This document shows, in pieces, positions 43,250-55,090 of a DNA stretch of 64,000 bases. The position numbers and the translations under genes are program-made. This DNA comes from Platanthera guangdongensis (taxonomy: Eukaryota; Streptophyta; Magnoliopsida; Asparagales; Orchidaceae). Numbering within the stretch: the stretch's first letter is position 1; every line of letters begins with the position of its first letter. Under the pieces are notes generated by a model. It was not told the DNA's origin, did no database searches, and saw only the letters and a program-made list of their open reading frames with translations. The stretch spans positions 182,966,375 through 183,030,374 of the forward strand of contig CM077150.1 of NCBI GenBank assembly GCA_039583875.1, written 5' to 3'.

Positions 43250-43840
43250 CAGTTCCTACAACTGTACATTTTGAGTTCGGCCAACTCCTTTGGTGCCACC
43301 CTGAACGGAGGATGTGACACCGGCCTAGCCTCTAGCACTAACTCAATCGAAAAATCGATCTCCCGTCGAGGAGACGCTCCAGGAAGTTCATCCGGAAACA
43401 CATCCTTGAACACTGCCACTACAGGCACTTCTCCAAGCAATAACTTGGAAAGGCGAACCTCCAATAATGCTATAAGAGCTAATCGACCCTGGTTAACTTC
43501 CCGCACCAACTGCATAGCCGAAATTAGGGAACATGCCATCCCATTAAGGCCCTCAATCATGACTTCTGTCTGCCCCTCGCTTCTTAGGGTCACCACCTTG
43601 GATAGGCAATCAATACTGGCACGCTGCTCCGCTAGCCAGTCCATTCTCAAAATCACATCAAACTCGACCAATGGTAGGACCGCCGCTATTAATACGAAAT
43701 CAACTCCACCTAGCACCCAACAAATGCGCCCTTTCTCCCCGGTGGTCATGGATGACCCATTGGGCATGTACACCTTCAACTCTGTGTCCACCGAGAACGA
43801 CTCAACTCCAATCCTCCGGATGAAGTTTTATGCAAGGAAA
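43189..43840 (-). pseudogene. Element F: retropepsin C-terminal part and linker, cut by G
   Basis: The frame reads ELKVYMPNGSSMTTGEKGRI, then IAAVLPLVEFDVILRMDWLA, EQRASIDCLSKVVTLRSEGQ and VFKDVFPDELPGASPRREID, the usual protease flap and linker that leads to RT. The active-site half (DTGA region) is on the other side of element G, at 61563-61640, where the minus strand continues the same gene. The break at 43840/43841 coincides with the 5-bp duplication GAGTG. Confidence 0.85.
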
Positions 43841-43845
43841 GAGTG
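43841..43845. repeat. Target-site duplication of element G (left copy)
   Basis: GAGTG, identical to 61558-61562 on the other side of G. It shows that G integrated as one unit into the protease gene of F. Confidence 0.9.
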
Positions 43846-45816
43846 TGTAACACCCCCATCCCTCGCATGACATATAACAGAAGGCCCAGCTGGAACCCGA
43901 CGCCATATTCCACAGACAGTCGGAAGAGTTACATAAGAATATTCAAACTATCCAATCAAGACTACTCGTTCTACACAGAGCATTCTAGCGGAAGTCTTTA
44001 AAGTCGAAAGAACCTAAAACTTAAATCCATTAATCATGAATGTCCACAACCACAACACTGGAATGAGAACCAAATACACTGAAAGGGTACATGGCCTTAT
44101 GGCCTTACAAATGTTCACTTAACAAAATAGTGTCTTACATACATCGGCTCGGAGGCCGGCAACACATGACAAAATAAAAACAACTATTCTTTACGGCCTT
44201 CGAGGGCCAGCACAGCAACATGGGCTCCAGCCCGCTACCTAGCACTCGGCTCCGCAGCACCTGCAAGCAATATTCCACCGCACGGTGGCAAACAAAGCAA
44301 CGGTCAGCCAAAAGCCAACCAAATTATAACGACCCCTCCCCTTACTCGGGAAGGAGGTGCTCTTTCCCTGCAATTCATTAGCCCAGTTAAACAATAAAGT
44401 GCAACTATATATTTCTCCACAGGTGTAGGCTCGCACGGCCAAACACCCCGTGCACTCAAGGCACATTAACAGTGAATCCTGACATTTCAGCGTCTTCACC
44501 ACCATCCCAAAGATTGCAATCATGTGAGCATTTAGCCTTGCTGAGCACCGTCTAAGGCTCCCAACTATGCCAATGGCCAGTCCCCTTTTTGGGTCTCTCG
44601 CGCCGAACTACATAGCCTAGGTCCGATTCCACTTGACTGTTGCTCACGCCGCCTTGTCAATTTAAGTCCTACGCGCGGGCCAAGCTTCTCTCGGATCCCA
44701 AAATTTCCAAACAATCACATAACCCAGTTATGTTCAAGGCCGGTTCCCAGGCCGCCAAGTTAGTAGAACAACGATTCCGCTCAGTTTTCCGGGTGCGCCT
44801 TGGAGCTAACCTCCAAGGATCCCTGCTGCAATCTACTGCATAGAAACCCGAAAACCCAAAGCACGGAGTCTTCTCCGGCAAGACATATCAAATGCAACAT
44901 AACCGATCCAAACAATACACGTCCGGGTAGGCTTCACACACAATGCCTATGCCCGTACTTCGATTCCGGACTCTATATGCAACGCAAGGGGGATTATTCA
45001 CATCAACCTCAATGAACACCACGCACTCACCGCACACTTGCGGGAACACGATTCCCTATGCAGAAAGAAAGAGCTTCACATGCTCAAGTAGAGAATCGTT
45101 ACCCTTGTAGTCCGTTTTGGCGCCATGGAAAAACTACACGGACAGAACTCTTCGTAACGAACTTTCCTCCACGGATCCGCTCTCAGATCTCAAAATTGTG
45201 CTCCGATGCTCCGCCGGCGGCCGGAATCCCTTCCTTCTTCCTCCTCTTTCCAACTCCTTGAGAGAGAGAATGGTTGGAGAGAAATGGAGGATTAACTCCC
45301 CTATTCTCGGCCTTAACGGAGCAGGTAACCATCTGGGCCGTTGGATCTTATTTAAAGAAAACGAACGACTCAAATCCGCTCAAAAATCTCCAAACCTGGG
45401 CTGAACACGGCATGGCACACGGCCGTGTCCCAGGCCGTGTGCCTCGATCTAGGCACGATCGTCGAACAGAGAAAAGACACACGGGCAAAGACACGCTCGT
45501 GTCTCACCTGACACGCCCGTGTCGGGTCCTCGATAGGCCCGTGACCGGGGGCGTGTCACGCATAACCGCCACGCCAACCGACACGACCCAACTGAACACG
45601 GATACTGACACTGGTAGGCACACGCCCATGTCAAATGACACGCCCGTGTCATGCAGCCGTGTTCCTGGCTGTGTCCAGCTCGGGATGAAAACGACCAAAA
45701 ATCACCAGACAGACACGGCCTTGGACACGCCCGTGTCCTAGGCCGTGTACCCCTATACAAGCACCAAAAATCCCTTTTTACACGACCAACTCAAATACAA
45801 CTTTCAGGGCATTACA
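43846..45816 (-). mobile_element. Element G: 3' LTR
   Basis: On the minus strand it starts TGTAATGCCCTGAAAGTTG at 45816, right after the purine tract, and ends GGGGGTGTTACA at 43846. It contains the GC palindrome array at 45407-45750. Blocks such as GGCCTTCGAGGGCC are shared with the LTR of C, so C and G are related families. Confidence 0.9.
45407..45750. repeat. Palindromic GC module array in the 3' LTR of G
   Basis: Includes the clearest example of the module: 45713-45748 is a 36-nt almost perfect palindrome whose arms begin ACACGGCC and end GGCCGTGT, with GACACGCCCGTGTC at its centre. Mismatches are confined to the CC centre and one dinucleotide. The array lies about 65-410 bp from the LTR 5' end. 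Confidence 0.9.
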
Positions 45817-45836
45817 AATCTCCCCCCACTTAAGGA
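45817..45836 (-). other. Element G polypurine tract
   Basis: The minus strand reads CTTAAGTGGGGGGAGATT, directly upstream of the 3' LTR. Confidence 0.85.
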
Positions 45837-45870
45837 ATTTCGTCTCGAAATTAAGTAAAGGTACACAAAT

Positions 45871-46548
45871 CTAAATAATACCTGAGTGGAATAACTCGGG
45901 GTACTCCTCCAACATAGCATGCTCTCGCTTCCAAGAAAGCTCCTCACATCCGCAATTATCCCATCGGACATTAACCATTCGAACTTCCTTATTGCGGAGT
46001 TGTTTGACTGCAACATCTTCAATACTTACTGGCTTGACCCTTGTTGTCAACTTATAATCAACCGGTACTTGATTGTCTGCAATGATCTGCGAAGGCTCTT
46101 GCACCGCCTTACGCAACACCGACACGTGGAACACATCATATAGCCCACTCAACTCCACCGACATCTTCAATCTATACGCCGCCTCGCCAACACGCTCCAG
46201 GATTTCAAATGGTCCAATGTATCTCGGACTCAGCTTCTTCAAGCGTCGAACCCGCGATACACTGTTGAACGGCTTGATTTTTAGATACACCATGTCGCCA
46301 ACACTGAACTCCACGTTCATATGCTTGGCGTTGTAATACTTTGCCTGCCTGTCCTGAGAGACCTTCAACCTTTCCTGAATTGTACGCACCATTGAAGTGA
46401 CGTCTTCCACCGCTTGATGTTTGTAAAGCTTCGACTCGCCCATCTCCAACCAAGACAACGGCGTGCGACACTTTCTCCCGTACAAGGCCTCGAAAGGCGC
46501 CATTCCAATACTCGCCTGAAAGTTGTTGTTATACGCAAACTCCACCAT
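45871..46548 (-). pseudogene. Element G: integrase C-terminus with chromodomain-like tail
   Basis: Open frame of 225 residues: VEFAYNNNFQASIGMAPFEA, LYGRKCRTPLSWLEMGES, the GPY/F module (LSPRYIGPFEILERVGEAAY), VFHVSVLRKAV, and the tail IEDVAVKQLRNKEVRMVNVR, then WDNCGCEELSWKREHAMLEE and YPELFHSG. The tail matches the chromodomain-like C-terminus of Tekay/Del-type chromoviruses and ends naturally near 45871. It is separated from the catalytic core by a TAG at about 46566-46568, where the family has a Gln or Lys codon in GKxWEDHL. Confidence 0.85.
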
Positions 46549-46566
46549 GTATAGGTGATCTTCCCA

Positions 46567-47317
46567 CTACTTTCCAAAATCTAGGACGCACATGCGAAGC
46601 ATGTCCTCCATCGTCCGATTGACCCTCTTAGTTTGGCAATCCATCTGCGGATGAAAGGCTGTACTGAACTTTAGATTAGTACCCAACAGACTATGCACCA
46701 ACCTCCAATCATTCGACGTGAAGCGTCCATCTCGATCACTAACAATACTGCGGGGCACACCATGCAATCGTATAATATTCTCCACATAGAGTTTGGCTAA
46801 CTTTTCCACCGGATCTTCCTTCCTGACCGGGATAAAGTGCGACACCTTTGTCAACCTATCTACGACCACCCAAATCGCGTCGTTTCCCTTCTGCGACTTC
46901 GGCAAACCATGCACAAAATCCATAGATGTCATTGAATTTCCATTCTGGGATAGGTAGGGACTTCAAGAAACCTCCGGGCTTCTGGCATTCCGCCTTCACC
47001 AATGAACAAGTACGGCACTTGGCCACATAAAGTGCTACATCCTTCTTCAAACCTGGCCACCAGAATAATTTCTTCATGTCCCTATACATCTTCGTGCTTT
47101 CCGGGTGGATTGAGTACTTCGTATGATGAGCCTCATACATCAATTGCTCCCGAAGATTATCCGCACTAGGAACGCATAGGCGACCATCCTTCCTTAGCAA
47201 ACCATCTTCAACAGCAAACTGGGAATTTGACCCATCCAATGATTCATCCAAGATCTGCTTCATGCTGTTATCCTGAACCAAAGCACGCCGAACTCTATCA
47301 ACTAGGTTACACTGCAC
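46567..47317 (-). pseudogene. Element G: integrase zinc finger and catalytic core, two frames
   Basis: 47317-46856 has the HHCC finger (EAHHTKYSIHPESTKMYRDM, then DVALYVAKCRTCSLVKAECQ) up to FLKSLPIPEWKFNDI. 46932-46567 carries the core: first Asp in TSMDFVHGLPKSQ, VVVDRLTKVSHFIPV, second Asp in SIVSDRDGRFTSNDW and Glu near TMEDMLRMCVLDFGK. A one-base change around 46930 moves the frame between finger and core. With the C-terminal part this is a full-length integrase in pieces. Confidence 0.9.
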
Positions 47318-47350
47318 CTCTGTCCAAAACAGTTTCGCCTCAGCACTAGA

Positions 47351-47702
47351 TTACATGTCGATGCAAGATATCTCCAATGCCTCCAACACATGGACCAATC
47401 TCTCATCATGTACCGATAACCAGTTGGCTTGCGCCTGAGTCCTGCGACTCAACGCATCCGCCACTGCATTTCCCTTTCTAGGCACATAATGTATCTTGAA
47501 GGTGTAGTCCCCTAAGAACTCCATCCACCTCCGCTGCCTCATGTTCAGATCCTTTTTGGTCCAACAAGTACTTCAAGCTCTTATGATCGGTGTAAATATC
47601 GACCTTCACACCGTACAGATAGTGCATCCAAAGCTTCAGAGCAAATATCACGGCCTCTAACTCTAAGTCATGAACCGGATAATCTCTCTCGTGAGCCTTC
47701 AA
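47351..47702 (-). pseudogene. Element G: RNase H, two overlapping pieces
   Basis: 47702-47478 contains [19 protein letters not shown], then [20 protein letters not shown] (acidic residues conserved). After a frameshift near 47540, 47542-47351 contains [20 protein letters not shown] and [20 protein letters not shown], the linker to integrase. The first RNase H Asp ([19 protein letters not shown]) is in the preceding RT frame. Confidence 0.85.
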
Positions 47703-47705
47703 TTG

Positions 47706-48527
47706 TCATGAACCATAGGCTATCACTCTCCCATGTTGTAGCAGAACACAGCCCAAACCACTACCCGAAGCATCACTATAGATCTCGAACCCTTCGGTTC
47801 CAACTGGCGAACATAAAATAGGTGTCGTGGTCAACTGCCTCTTCAAATCTTCAAAAGCCTGTTCGCACTCCGGAGACCACACAAATTTCTGATCCTTCCT
47901 AGTCCATGTAGTGAGTGGAAGTGCTATCCGTGAGAAGTTCTCTACGAAGCGCCTATAGTAGCCAGCAAGCCCCAGAAAACTCCAGACCTCTGCCACTGTA
48001 GTCAAAGTAGGCCACTCCCGTATTGCCACTATCTTCGCCGGATCCACAGCTATCCCCTCTCCACTAACAACATGACCAAGGAACGCTATCGAGGATAACC
48101 AGAATTCACACTTGGAGAACTTAGCATACAACTGATTCCTCCTCAACATCTCCAATGCCATGTGTAGATGATTGTAATGGTCCTCCTCACACCGCGAGTA
48201 CACCAGGATATCATCGATAAATACTATCACGAAACGATCCAGGTACTCTCTGAACGTCCTGTTCATCAGATCCATAAATACGAATGGCATATTTGTCAAC
48301 CCAAACGGCATGACCGTGAACTCGTAATGCCCAAACCGCGTACTAAATGTTGTCTTTGGGATGTCGCTCTCCCTTATCCTCAACTGGTAGTATCCTGACT
48401 TCAAATCTAACTTTGAATACACCGTTGACCCAACCAACTGATCAAGTAGATCGTCAATCCTCGGGATTGGATATTTATTCTTTTCCGTAAGCTTGTTGAA
48501 TTCCCGGTAGTCGATACAAAGCCGCAA
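47706..48527 (-). pseudogene. Element G: reverse transcriptase and start of RNase H
   Basis: A 273-residue open frame: [20 protein letters not shown], then [37 protein letters not shown], catalytic [17 protein letters not shown], thumb motif [20 protein letters not shown] and the RNase H start [19 protein letters not shown]. The fingers begin just upstream (48600-48540, in the preceding frame, SSPWSAPILFVK), where a TAG replaces the following Lys codon. Nearly all catalytic residues are kept. Confidence 0.9.
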
Positions 48528-48539
48528 GCTCCCATCTTT

Positions 48540-49070
48540 CTACTTAACAAATAGAATTGGTGCGCTCCAAGGCGACGAACTTGGACGCACATAACCTTCC
48601 TCTAGCAACTCTTGCAGTTGCACCTTCAACTCCGCCATCTCTCGCGATGCTATCCGATATGGAGAGCGTGACACCGGTTTGGCACCCGGTAGCAGCTCAA
48701 TGGTAAAATCAATCTCCCGTTGAGGAGGGGCTCCAGGGAGATCATCTGGGAACACATCAGGATACTCAGACACGACTGGAATACTGTCAAGACCTGGCTT
48801 AGGCGTCGAAGTCTGCACTAATGTGACAAACACCTCTGCCCCAGACCGAACTGCCTTAATCACCTGAAGAGCCGACATCAAAATCATACCCGACCCCTTC
48901 ATGCCCGCAAAAGTAGTCTCTTGATCAGTGTTCACACACAACTTAACTTCCTTACGGTTGCAATCAATGCATGCCCCCTGCTCCGAGATCCAATCCATAC
49001 TGAAGATTACGTCGAACTCTACTAACGGTAGAATCAACGCTCGCAAAACAAACTCATGTCTCCAATCCAA
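48540..49070 (-). pseudogene. Element G: protease C-terminal part, linker and first RT residues
   Basis: RALILPLVEFDVIFSMDWIS (protease flap region), then KVKLCVNTDQET-type linker sequence, the EYPDVFPDDLPGAPPQREID box, FTIELLPGAKPVSRSPYRIA and the RT entry [20 protein letters not shown]. It overlaps the gag-protease frame by 37 bases in another frame, so a frameshift lies between 49034 and 49070. Confidence 0.85.
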
Positions 49071-50332
49071 ATCTTCACAACACAGACCCTATCCGCCCGC
49101 ATTAAGCACCCATTGGGCAACAACACATCCAACTTGTCTTTTGCAATCGAGGACAGAACCCGGACGCGCAATATGAATTTTTCGGACAAGAAGAAATGCG
49201 ATGCTCCCGTATCAAACAGGGCTATCGCCGAAAATTCAAAGAGCAACACAAAACCTGTCACCATGTACGCTTTCTTTATGGCCTCTTGCAGACCAAGGTT
49301 GTAGACTCTAGGCTGGGCTGGAGCATGATGGGATGCGGTTGACTCCACCACCTTCCCTTTCTCCTCATAAGTCGCTCCAGATTTCCTCTCGGACTTTGAA
49401 CGTCCGCTCCAACACTCAATAGCAAAATGCCCCGTCTTCCCGCAGTTGTAGCAAGCTCCTAGGAATCGACTTGTAGTTGCCCCCGACGCACCAGCCAAAG
49501 GGGCTGAGTTCGAAGTCTTCTGCTTCTTGTTCCATCTGCGGAATCCTGACTTGTTACTTGGCACCTTGAACTCAGACTTCTTTTCTCCTGGGTTCTTCTT
49601 CTCTTGAACTTTTTTCGCAACCTTCTCCAATGATCGGGCCGAATTGACCAAGGCTAGGAAGCCTTGCGCCTTAGGCCCAGCAAGTAGTAGCTGTAAATCG
49701 CCACATAGACCCTCATAAAACCGGTTAGTCTTCCGTTCTTCTTCCATAAACGTAGCACCAGCATAACGACCCAACCGTGTGAACTCATGCAGATATTCGT
49801 CCACGCTTCTGGATCCCTGGGTCAACCCAAGAAATTGGTTCTCCATTTCAAGCTTCTGAGCAGAGGGTACAAATCTGGCTAGGAACAATCTTGAAAATTC
49901 CTCCATAGGTACATCAGCAAGCTGCCTACCCACTAAGAGATGAAACTCCAACTCATTCCACCACAGCATCGCTTCACCCACCAAAAGAAAAGTTGCTATG
50001 GTGGTCTTCTGCCACTTCTCAGTTAATGTGGCTATCAAGACCCTCTTCATAGAAGAGAGCCAGTCCTCAGCTTGAGCTGACATTCCAACCCCATCGAACC
50101 TCGGAGGATTAAAGCCCATTACATGCTTAAGCTGCTTCTTCGTAGCTCTCCTCGGCTCTACCAGATCGACTGTTGTGCGCTCCACCACTCTCGGATCTGC
50201 CGCCCTAACCGATTCTTGCTCATTCACAGGAGGTGCGCGATGCATTTGCCCTGCAGGTTGGGCATTTACCATTGCAAATACGGCTTCAGCCACCATCCTG
50301 ATAGTTTCTGCTGAAGGAGGTGTTGTAGGCAC
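49034..50332 (-). pseudogene. Element G: Gag and start of retropepsin
   Basis: 432 residues in one frame, the longest Gag here. The first Met (50332, MPTTPPSAETIRMVAEAVFA) follows the leader and is a credible start. The capsid-like domain spans about residues 60-250 (RRATKKQLKHVMGFNPPRFD, then AEDWLSSMKRVLIATLTEKW, MLWWNELEFHLLVGRQLADV and VDEYLHEFTRLGRYAGATFM). A basic linker and one CCHC knuckle (CYNCGKTGHFAIEC, about 313-326) follow. The protease active site ALFDTGASHFFLS is at about 380, in the same frame. The frame is lost at MSLFCER. Apart from that the gene is intact. Confidence 0.9.
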
Positions 50333-50606
50333 GTCCCTTGGTGCACTACTTTCCGCTGATTGCTGACGCTCTGACTGACCAGCACCGCTCCTAGCTTCCT
50401 ATAGTAGCAAAGACACACGATTAGACGACAAACAAATTGCTAAAAGCAATCATTGTAACACTCGGATTCCACAAAACGAGTGTATTTTCATTCCTAAGTG
50501 GACATTCATGGGTTCTTTTTGATGTTATAACGATGACGCACGCATGTGCTCACCACCCCTTAAAAGAATTCGACCACGAATTCATTTAAGCCTGACCGTA
50601 ACCAGA

Positions 50607-50618
50607 AGTCTGATACTA
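50607..50618 (-). other. Element G primer-binding site (initiator tRNA-Met)
   Basis: The minus strand reads TAGTATCAGACT, three bases after the LTR end at 50622; one base diverged from the TGGTATCAGA consensus. Confidence 0.85.
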
Positions 50619-50621
50619 AAT

Positions 50622-51130
50622 TGTAACACCCCCATCCGTCGCATGGCATAAAATAGAAGGTCCAGCTGGACCCGACGCCATATACCACAGAAAGTCGGAA
50701 GGGTTACATAAGAATATTCAAACTATCCAATCAAGACTACTCGTCCTACACAGAGCATTCTAGCGGAAGTCTTTAAAGTTGAAAGAACCCAAAACTTAAA
50801 TCCATTAATCATGAATGTCCACAACCACAACACTGGAATGAGAATCAAATACACTGAAAGGCTACATGTCCTTATGACCTTACAAATGTTCACATAACAA
50901 AATAGTGTCTTACATACATCGGCTCGCAGGCCGGCCACACATGACAAAATAAAAACAACTATTCTTTACGGCCTTCGAGGGCCAGCACAGCAACATGGGC
51001 TACAGCCCGCTACCTAGCACTCGGCTCCGCAGCACCTGCAAGCAACACTCCACCGCACGGTGGCAAACAAAGCAACGGTCACCCAAAAGCTGACCAAATT
51101 ATAATGACCCCGCCCCTTACTCGGGACGGC
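50622..51130 (-). mobile_element. Element G: 5' LTR, part adjoining the internal region
   Basis: Aligns with 43846-44360 of the 3' LTR. It is cut at 51130 by element H and resumes at 60097. The last five bases, ACGGC (51126-51130), are the target duplication of H. Confidence 0.9.
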
Positions 51131-51464
51131 TGTTGGGTATTGTATCCACAATGTACCTGATTTGAAGATGCCCCTGAACAAGCTAAGATAAATAGGCAAT
51201 GTTTTTGACAAAATATTTCAAGTTGTGCTTGCAGTTTTTCCACGCTAAGTGCACACCAATGTCAGGGTGCAGTAGGTCAATATACACGGGTCTGCACGAC
51301 GTAATCCCTCGTTGAGCAGATCAGTGTGTTGGCCTACGTGTACTCTCTCTATTGGAGTGCACTTACTTTCAAGTACAGAGCTGTGTTTATGCAAGAGCAG
51401 ACAAGGAGCAAGAATGTGTCAAAGAGCAGCTCAGAGGCGTAAGACGAAAAATCATCTAAGTAAG

Positions 51465-51715
51465 AATCGACAAGAATCACCAAGTGATTCTCGCCGATTC
51501 GGCGAGAATCACTAGTGATTCTCGCCGAATCGTCGAGAATCACTGGCTGATTCTCGCCGGTTAAATCAGAGTGCAATCAAGTCAAATTCGCCGAGAATCA
51601 CTTTGTGATTCTCGACGAATCGTCGAGAATAACTTTGTGATTCTCGCCGAATCGTCGAGAATCACCCTTGATTATCGACAATTCGACGAGAATCACAGGT
51701 GATTCACCCCGATTT
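51465..51715. repeat. GATTCTCG-CGAGAATC hairpin array in the LTR of H
   Basis: Alternating GTGATTCTCGCCGAATCGTC and GAGAATCAC segments make a chain of palindromes with arms up to 12 bp, for example GATTCTCGACGA/TCGTCGAGAATC. The counterpart in the 3' LTR is at 58885-59105, where 58997-59021 is perfect except for the central base. Confidence 0.9.
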
Positions 51716-51832
51716 TTACTTGGGCAATTTTCGGGAAAAAGCTGGACCGGATTCTGCCGCTGGCACTAGTTTGAACCGGATTTAGGGTTTCTTCTTGTGG
51801 GACCCACAACGGTCATTAAGGTGTTTACTTGG

Positions 51833-51846
51833 GTATATATATACGG
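51833..51846 (+). promoter_or_regulatory. TATA box of the 5' LTR of H
   Basis: GGTATATATATACGGG, about 120 bp downstream of the hairpin array and repeated in the 3' LTR near 59222. Probably the U3 promoter of the element, which would place the RNA start near AACAGTAAAGAAACACAG (about 51857-51875). Confidence 0.55.
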
Positions 51847-52700
51847 GTATTTTTGAACAGTAAAGAAACACAGAAAGAAGCCGAGCGACGATCTTGACCT
51901 AAAATCGCGAAACTACTCCGCCGCCGCCGTCGCCGCTCGCGCTAGTTGGTCACCGCTTTTGATCGAGATTCTTCCTGATCTTCCGGCGACAGAAGCTTAG
52001 CCAAGCTTAGAGTCTCACGTGTCTAACCGGAGATCTCTTGACTCTTAATTTCTTGATCAGGAAAATCTTCCCCATCCGAATCGATCGAGACGATTGATCC
52101 TAGTGTGACCGTTGGTAGACCTAGCTAGCTTCGCTACGAAGTTTGGATCTCCAAAGTACTGCAGCTGCACATCGTTGACACCGCCGATCCCGTGAACCTA
52201 GCCGCCGCCCATCTTGCCGCCGCCGGTTCCGGGGAGATTCTCTCCAAGAGAGATCTAGGGTTGTGGACTCTTCGTGGACTTCAAAAACACGTCGTCAACG
52301 AAGAGGGACACCTTAGTCTCCAAACGTATTTTGTATCTCTTGTACATTCTAGTTTTACTTTTGTTGTAAAGGAATGTTGGTTCCTAGTTGTAAGGGTTGG
52401 GTGCAACCCGTGTTGTGGGAGTGTTGACTCCTACGTGTGGAAGGGTTCCTTCCGATAGTGCAAGGATTGGATTTCAATCCTGTTGGTGAAGTGACCGAGT
52501 CGTCCCTTGTTGGGAGATAGGTCGAAGGGGGAAAGTGGATGTACCCAAATCGGGGAATCACTATAAATAGCTTGTGTACTCTTTTGTGCTGTGTTGTTTT
52601 ATTTTCGTGTGCAGGTACAATTTAAATTCCGCAAAAACGTTGCACGTCACCTATTCCCCCCCCATAGGTGAAGATAGTTGACACTAGGTTGACTTTCAAG

Positions 52701-52716
52701 TGGTATCAGAGGGAGG
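52701..52716 (+). other. Element H primer-binding site (initiator tRNA-Met)
   Basis: TGGTATCAGAGGGAGG, two bases after the LTR. Complementary to the 3' end of initiator tRNA-Met. Confidence 0.9.
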
Positions 52717-52788
52717 TTACTCATCAAAAAGGTTAACACCTTGGGTTGAATCCTGCCGCTAGTGTCAAGAAGAAGGCAAACATCTACT

Positions 52789-55083
52789 ATGGACGGGCTC
52801 AAGTTCACAGGCAAGATCCCCGTGTGCACCAGGCTCAACTTTCCTATCTGGAAGGAAAGGATCAGATTCTACATGGAAGCAGTTGATCCTAGACTCTTCA
52901 TGATCGTGGAGGAGGGACCTTATGTCCCCACTAAGGTCTCCACCATTGATCATACCAAGAAAGTGCCAAAGAAACTTTCTGAAATGGACAAGGACGAGAT
53001 GGTGCTAGTGGGACTTGACAAGAAGGAGCAGAACATACTGGTCAGCGCGGTTGATGACTCAATGATGCAGAACTTCTGCAACTGCAGGACAGCAAAGGAG
53101 ATCTGGCATTGCCTGATCATCCTAATGGAGGGCACTGATGAAGTGAGGGATGATCATAAATCCCTCCTGAACCAGAAATATGAGGCCTTCAGACAAGGGC
53201 CTAAGGAAGAGATCGGAGTCACCTTCGAGAACTTCCTCAAGATTGTCAATGCCCTCAAAGGATACGGAATAGTGTTCACTAATGGTGAACTCAATGATAA
53301 ATTCCTTAGGTCCCTTACTAAGGAATGGGACACAAAGATCTGCGCCATCCGAGAGTTTGGCAGACTAGCTGAAACAGACCCGCAAATTCTGTTTGGGAAG
53401 TTGATGTCCTATGAGCTTCAACTGAACACCAGGAAAGCAGAAGAAGAAGAAGCAGAGAAGGCTGCAGCCAAAGAAAAGACTGTGGCCATAAAAGCCAGTT
53501 ACTCCAGAAAGGGCAAGGGTGCGATGTCATACCGTGTGAGGAATAAGGAAGAGGAGGAGGACTCTGAACCATGCTCCTCCGGCTCAGAGCTGTCGGAGGA
53601 GGATTTCTCCCTCATCACCCGAGAGTTCAAGAAGTTCCTCAAGATGAGGAATCAAAGAAAGAAAGACGGCTCCTCCTCCAGGCATCAGAAGAAAAATTAT
53701 TCTTCTGACAGGTATGCTTCTAAACCGAACAAACATCGCTCCTCTGAAATTATTTGCTTTGGATATAATAAGCCAGGACACGTCATGGCTGACTGCTATC
53801 AAGGAAAGAGAGAAAAAGGGAAAGGAGAGGAGCACAAATCCTCTAGAGATAAGAAGAAAGAGCGGAGCTACATCGCCAAAAGGCCAAAGACACTGAGTGA
53901 GTCTGATTCCTCAGACTCCAGTGATGATGAGGAAGCCTACTTCGGGCTGGTGGGTCGCTCCGACTCAGAAGGAGAATGCCCCCCATTTACTGGGAAGGTA
54001 AAAGCTCATACCCCTCTCTCTGACTCTGAATCTGATCCTGAGTGTCAGGATGATGAACCTAAAGATATCCTTTCGGCCCGTGAAGCGGAGCTCCTCGAGA
54101 AGTATGAGCTTCTGCTCAACACTTTCGAGGAGTGCCGTAAGAGATTGAAGGCTGAGAAAAAGGAAGTGAAATTCCTTAAGGGTGAGTGTGTCTCCCTAAG
54201 GGAAGAGGTCACCAGTTTGATTTCTCTCCGACAGGAGCACCTTGACCTGACTTCAAAGCATTCAGAGTCTCTCAAACTCCTTGATCTTAAGCAGGAGGAA
54301 GTCGACAAGTTGGAAGAATAACTTGCGGCAGAAAGGAAGATCGTCAAGAGCTTCTCTATGCCAAAAATTGTTCTTCCAGTAGTTAATACCTTCTCTGCTC
54401 AGGCCAAAGGAGTTGGCTTGGGGCATGTAGGGGTATCTGGTTCCTCATCCAGGAGAAACAGGAACCAGAGGAAGAATAAGGCCGCCAAGAAGGCCTCTGC
54501 TGATGAAAAGGGAAAGGCTCCGCTTAGTCTTATTGCGTTCAGAAAGCCTAGCTTTCCTTGCAACCAACATGACTTTGAATCAACCTTTGGTCATCATTTC
54601 CGGCCCTCGGTTGCAAAGCCAAAGAGCCGATATGATGGTTGGACCTTTCCCCGGAACTTCGGTGAGAGTGCCTTCAAGGCACCTTATGAGGAAATCCACA
54701 TGAGAAATTATGGTCAATTCTCTAGCGGCCATAATGGAAAGCAGGCACCAAGAGTCAAGCCTGTTATACTGACGAAACAGAAGGTGAAGAAGTCATGTGA
54801 CTGCAATCACTATGAGGCCTCCACCTCCAGATCCAAGGCCCCGGTTGTACCCACCATTCCCAGGCTAAGGCAGGAGCCTAGGAAGAGGTACAACAGATTC
54901 AACTGTTGGTGCTGTGGCAAAGTCGGTCACTTTGTCGTGGATTGTTGGTTTAATACAAGGTATCACGAGACTCCCAATGTTATCAATGCGAGGCCGACCA
55001 CTCGTAGGGTTAACCAACCGAGGGGGAGTATGCTAACCAAGAATCTAGGACCCAAGTTCGATTGGGTTCCTAAGGGAAATTAA
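52789..55083 (+). pseudogene. Element H: copia Gag, one nonsense codon
   Basis: The first ATG (MDGLKFTGKIP) at 52789 is preferred over the upstream GTG. Gag capsid-like core at about residues 15-220 (LNFPIWKERIRFYMEAVDPR, then NILVSAVDDSMMQNFCNCRT, KEIWHCLIILMEGTDEVR and ILFGKLMSYELQLNTRKAEE). A degenerate knuckle CFGYNKPGHVMADC lacks the second Cys. An acidic Ser-rich region and a coiled coil follow (LEKYELLLNTFEECRKRLKA onward). A TAA at 54319-54321, readable as CAA, interrupts the coil. The same frame resumes (LAAERKIVKSFSM) and holds a second knuckle, CWCCGKVGHFVVDC, ending FDWVPKGN and TAA at 55081. Confidence 0.9.
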
Positions 55084-55090
55084 TTTTGTT

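Larger units (their letters stand above)
51131..52698 (+). mobile_element. Element H: 5' LTR
   Basis: TGTTGGGTATTGTATCCACA ... GTTGACTTTCA. Contains the GATTCTCG hairpin array (51465-51715) and a TATA box, followed by GC-rich (CCGCCGCCG) leader-like sequence and a poly-C run near 52660. It carries about 32 bp within the hairpin array that the 3' LTR lacks. Small frames within it are not genes. Confidence 0.95.

Noticed and set aside
52192..52458. 88-residue plus-strand frame between LTR start and gag of H
   Set aside because: Entirely inside the 5' LTR; the 3' LTR counterpart carries differing stops, so it is not conserved.
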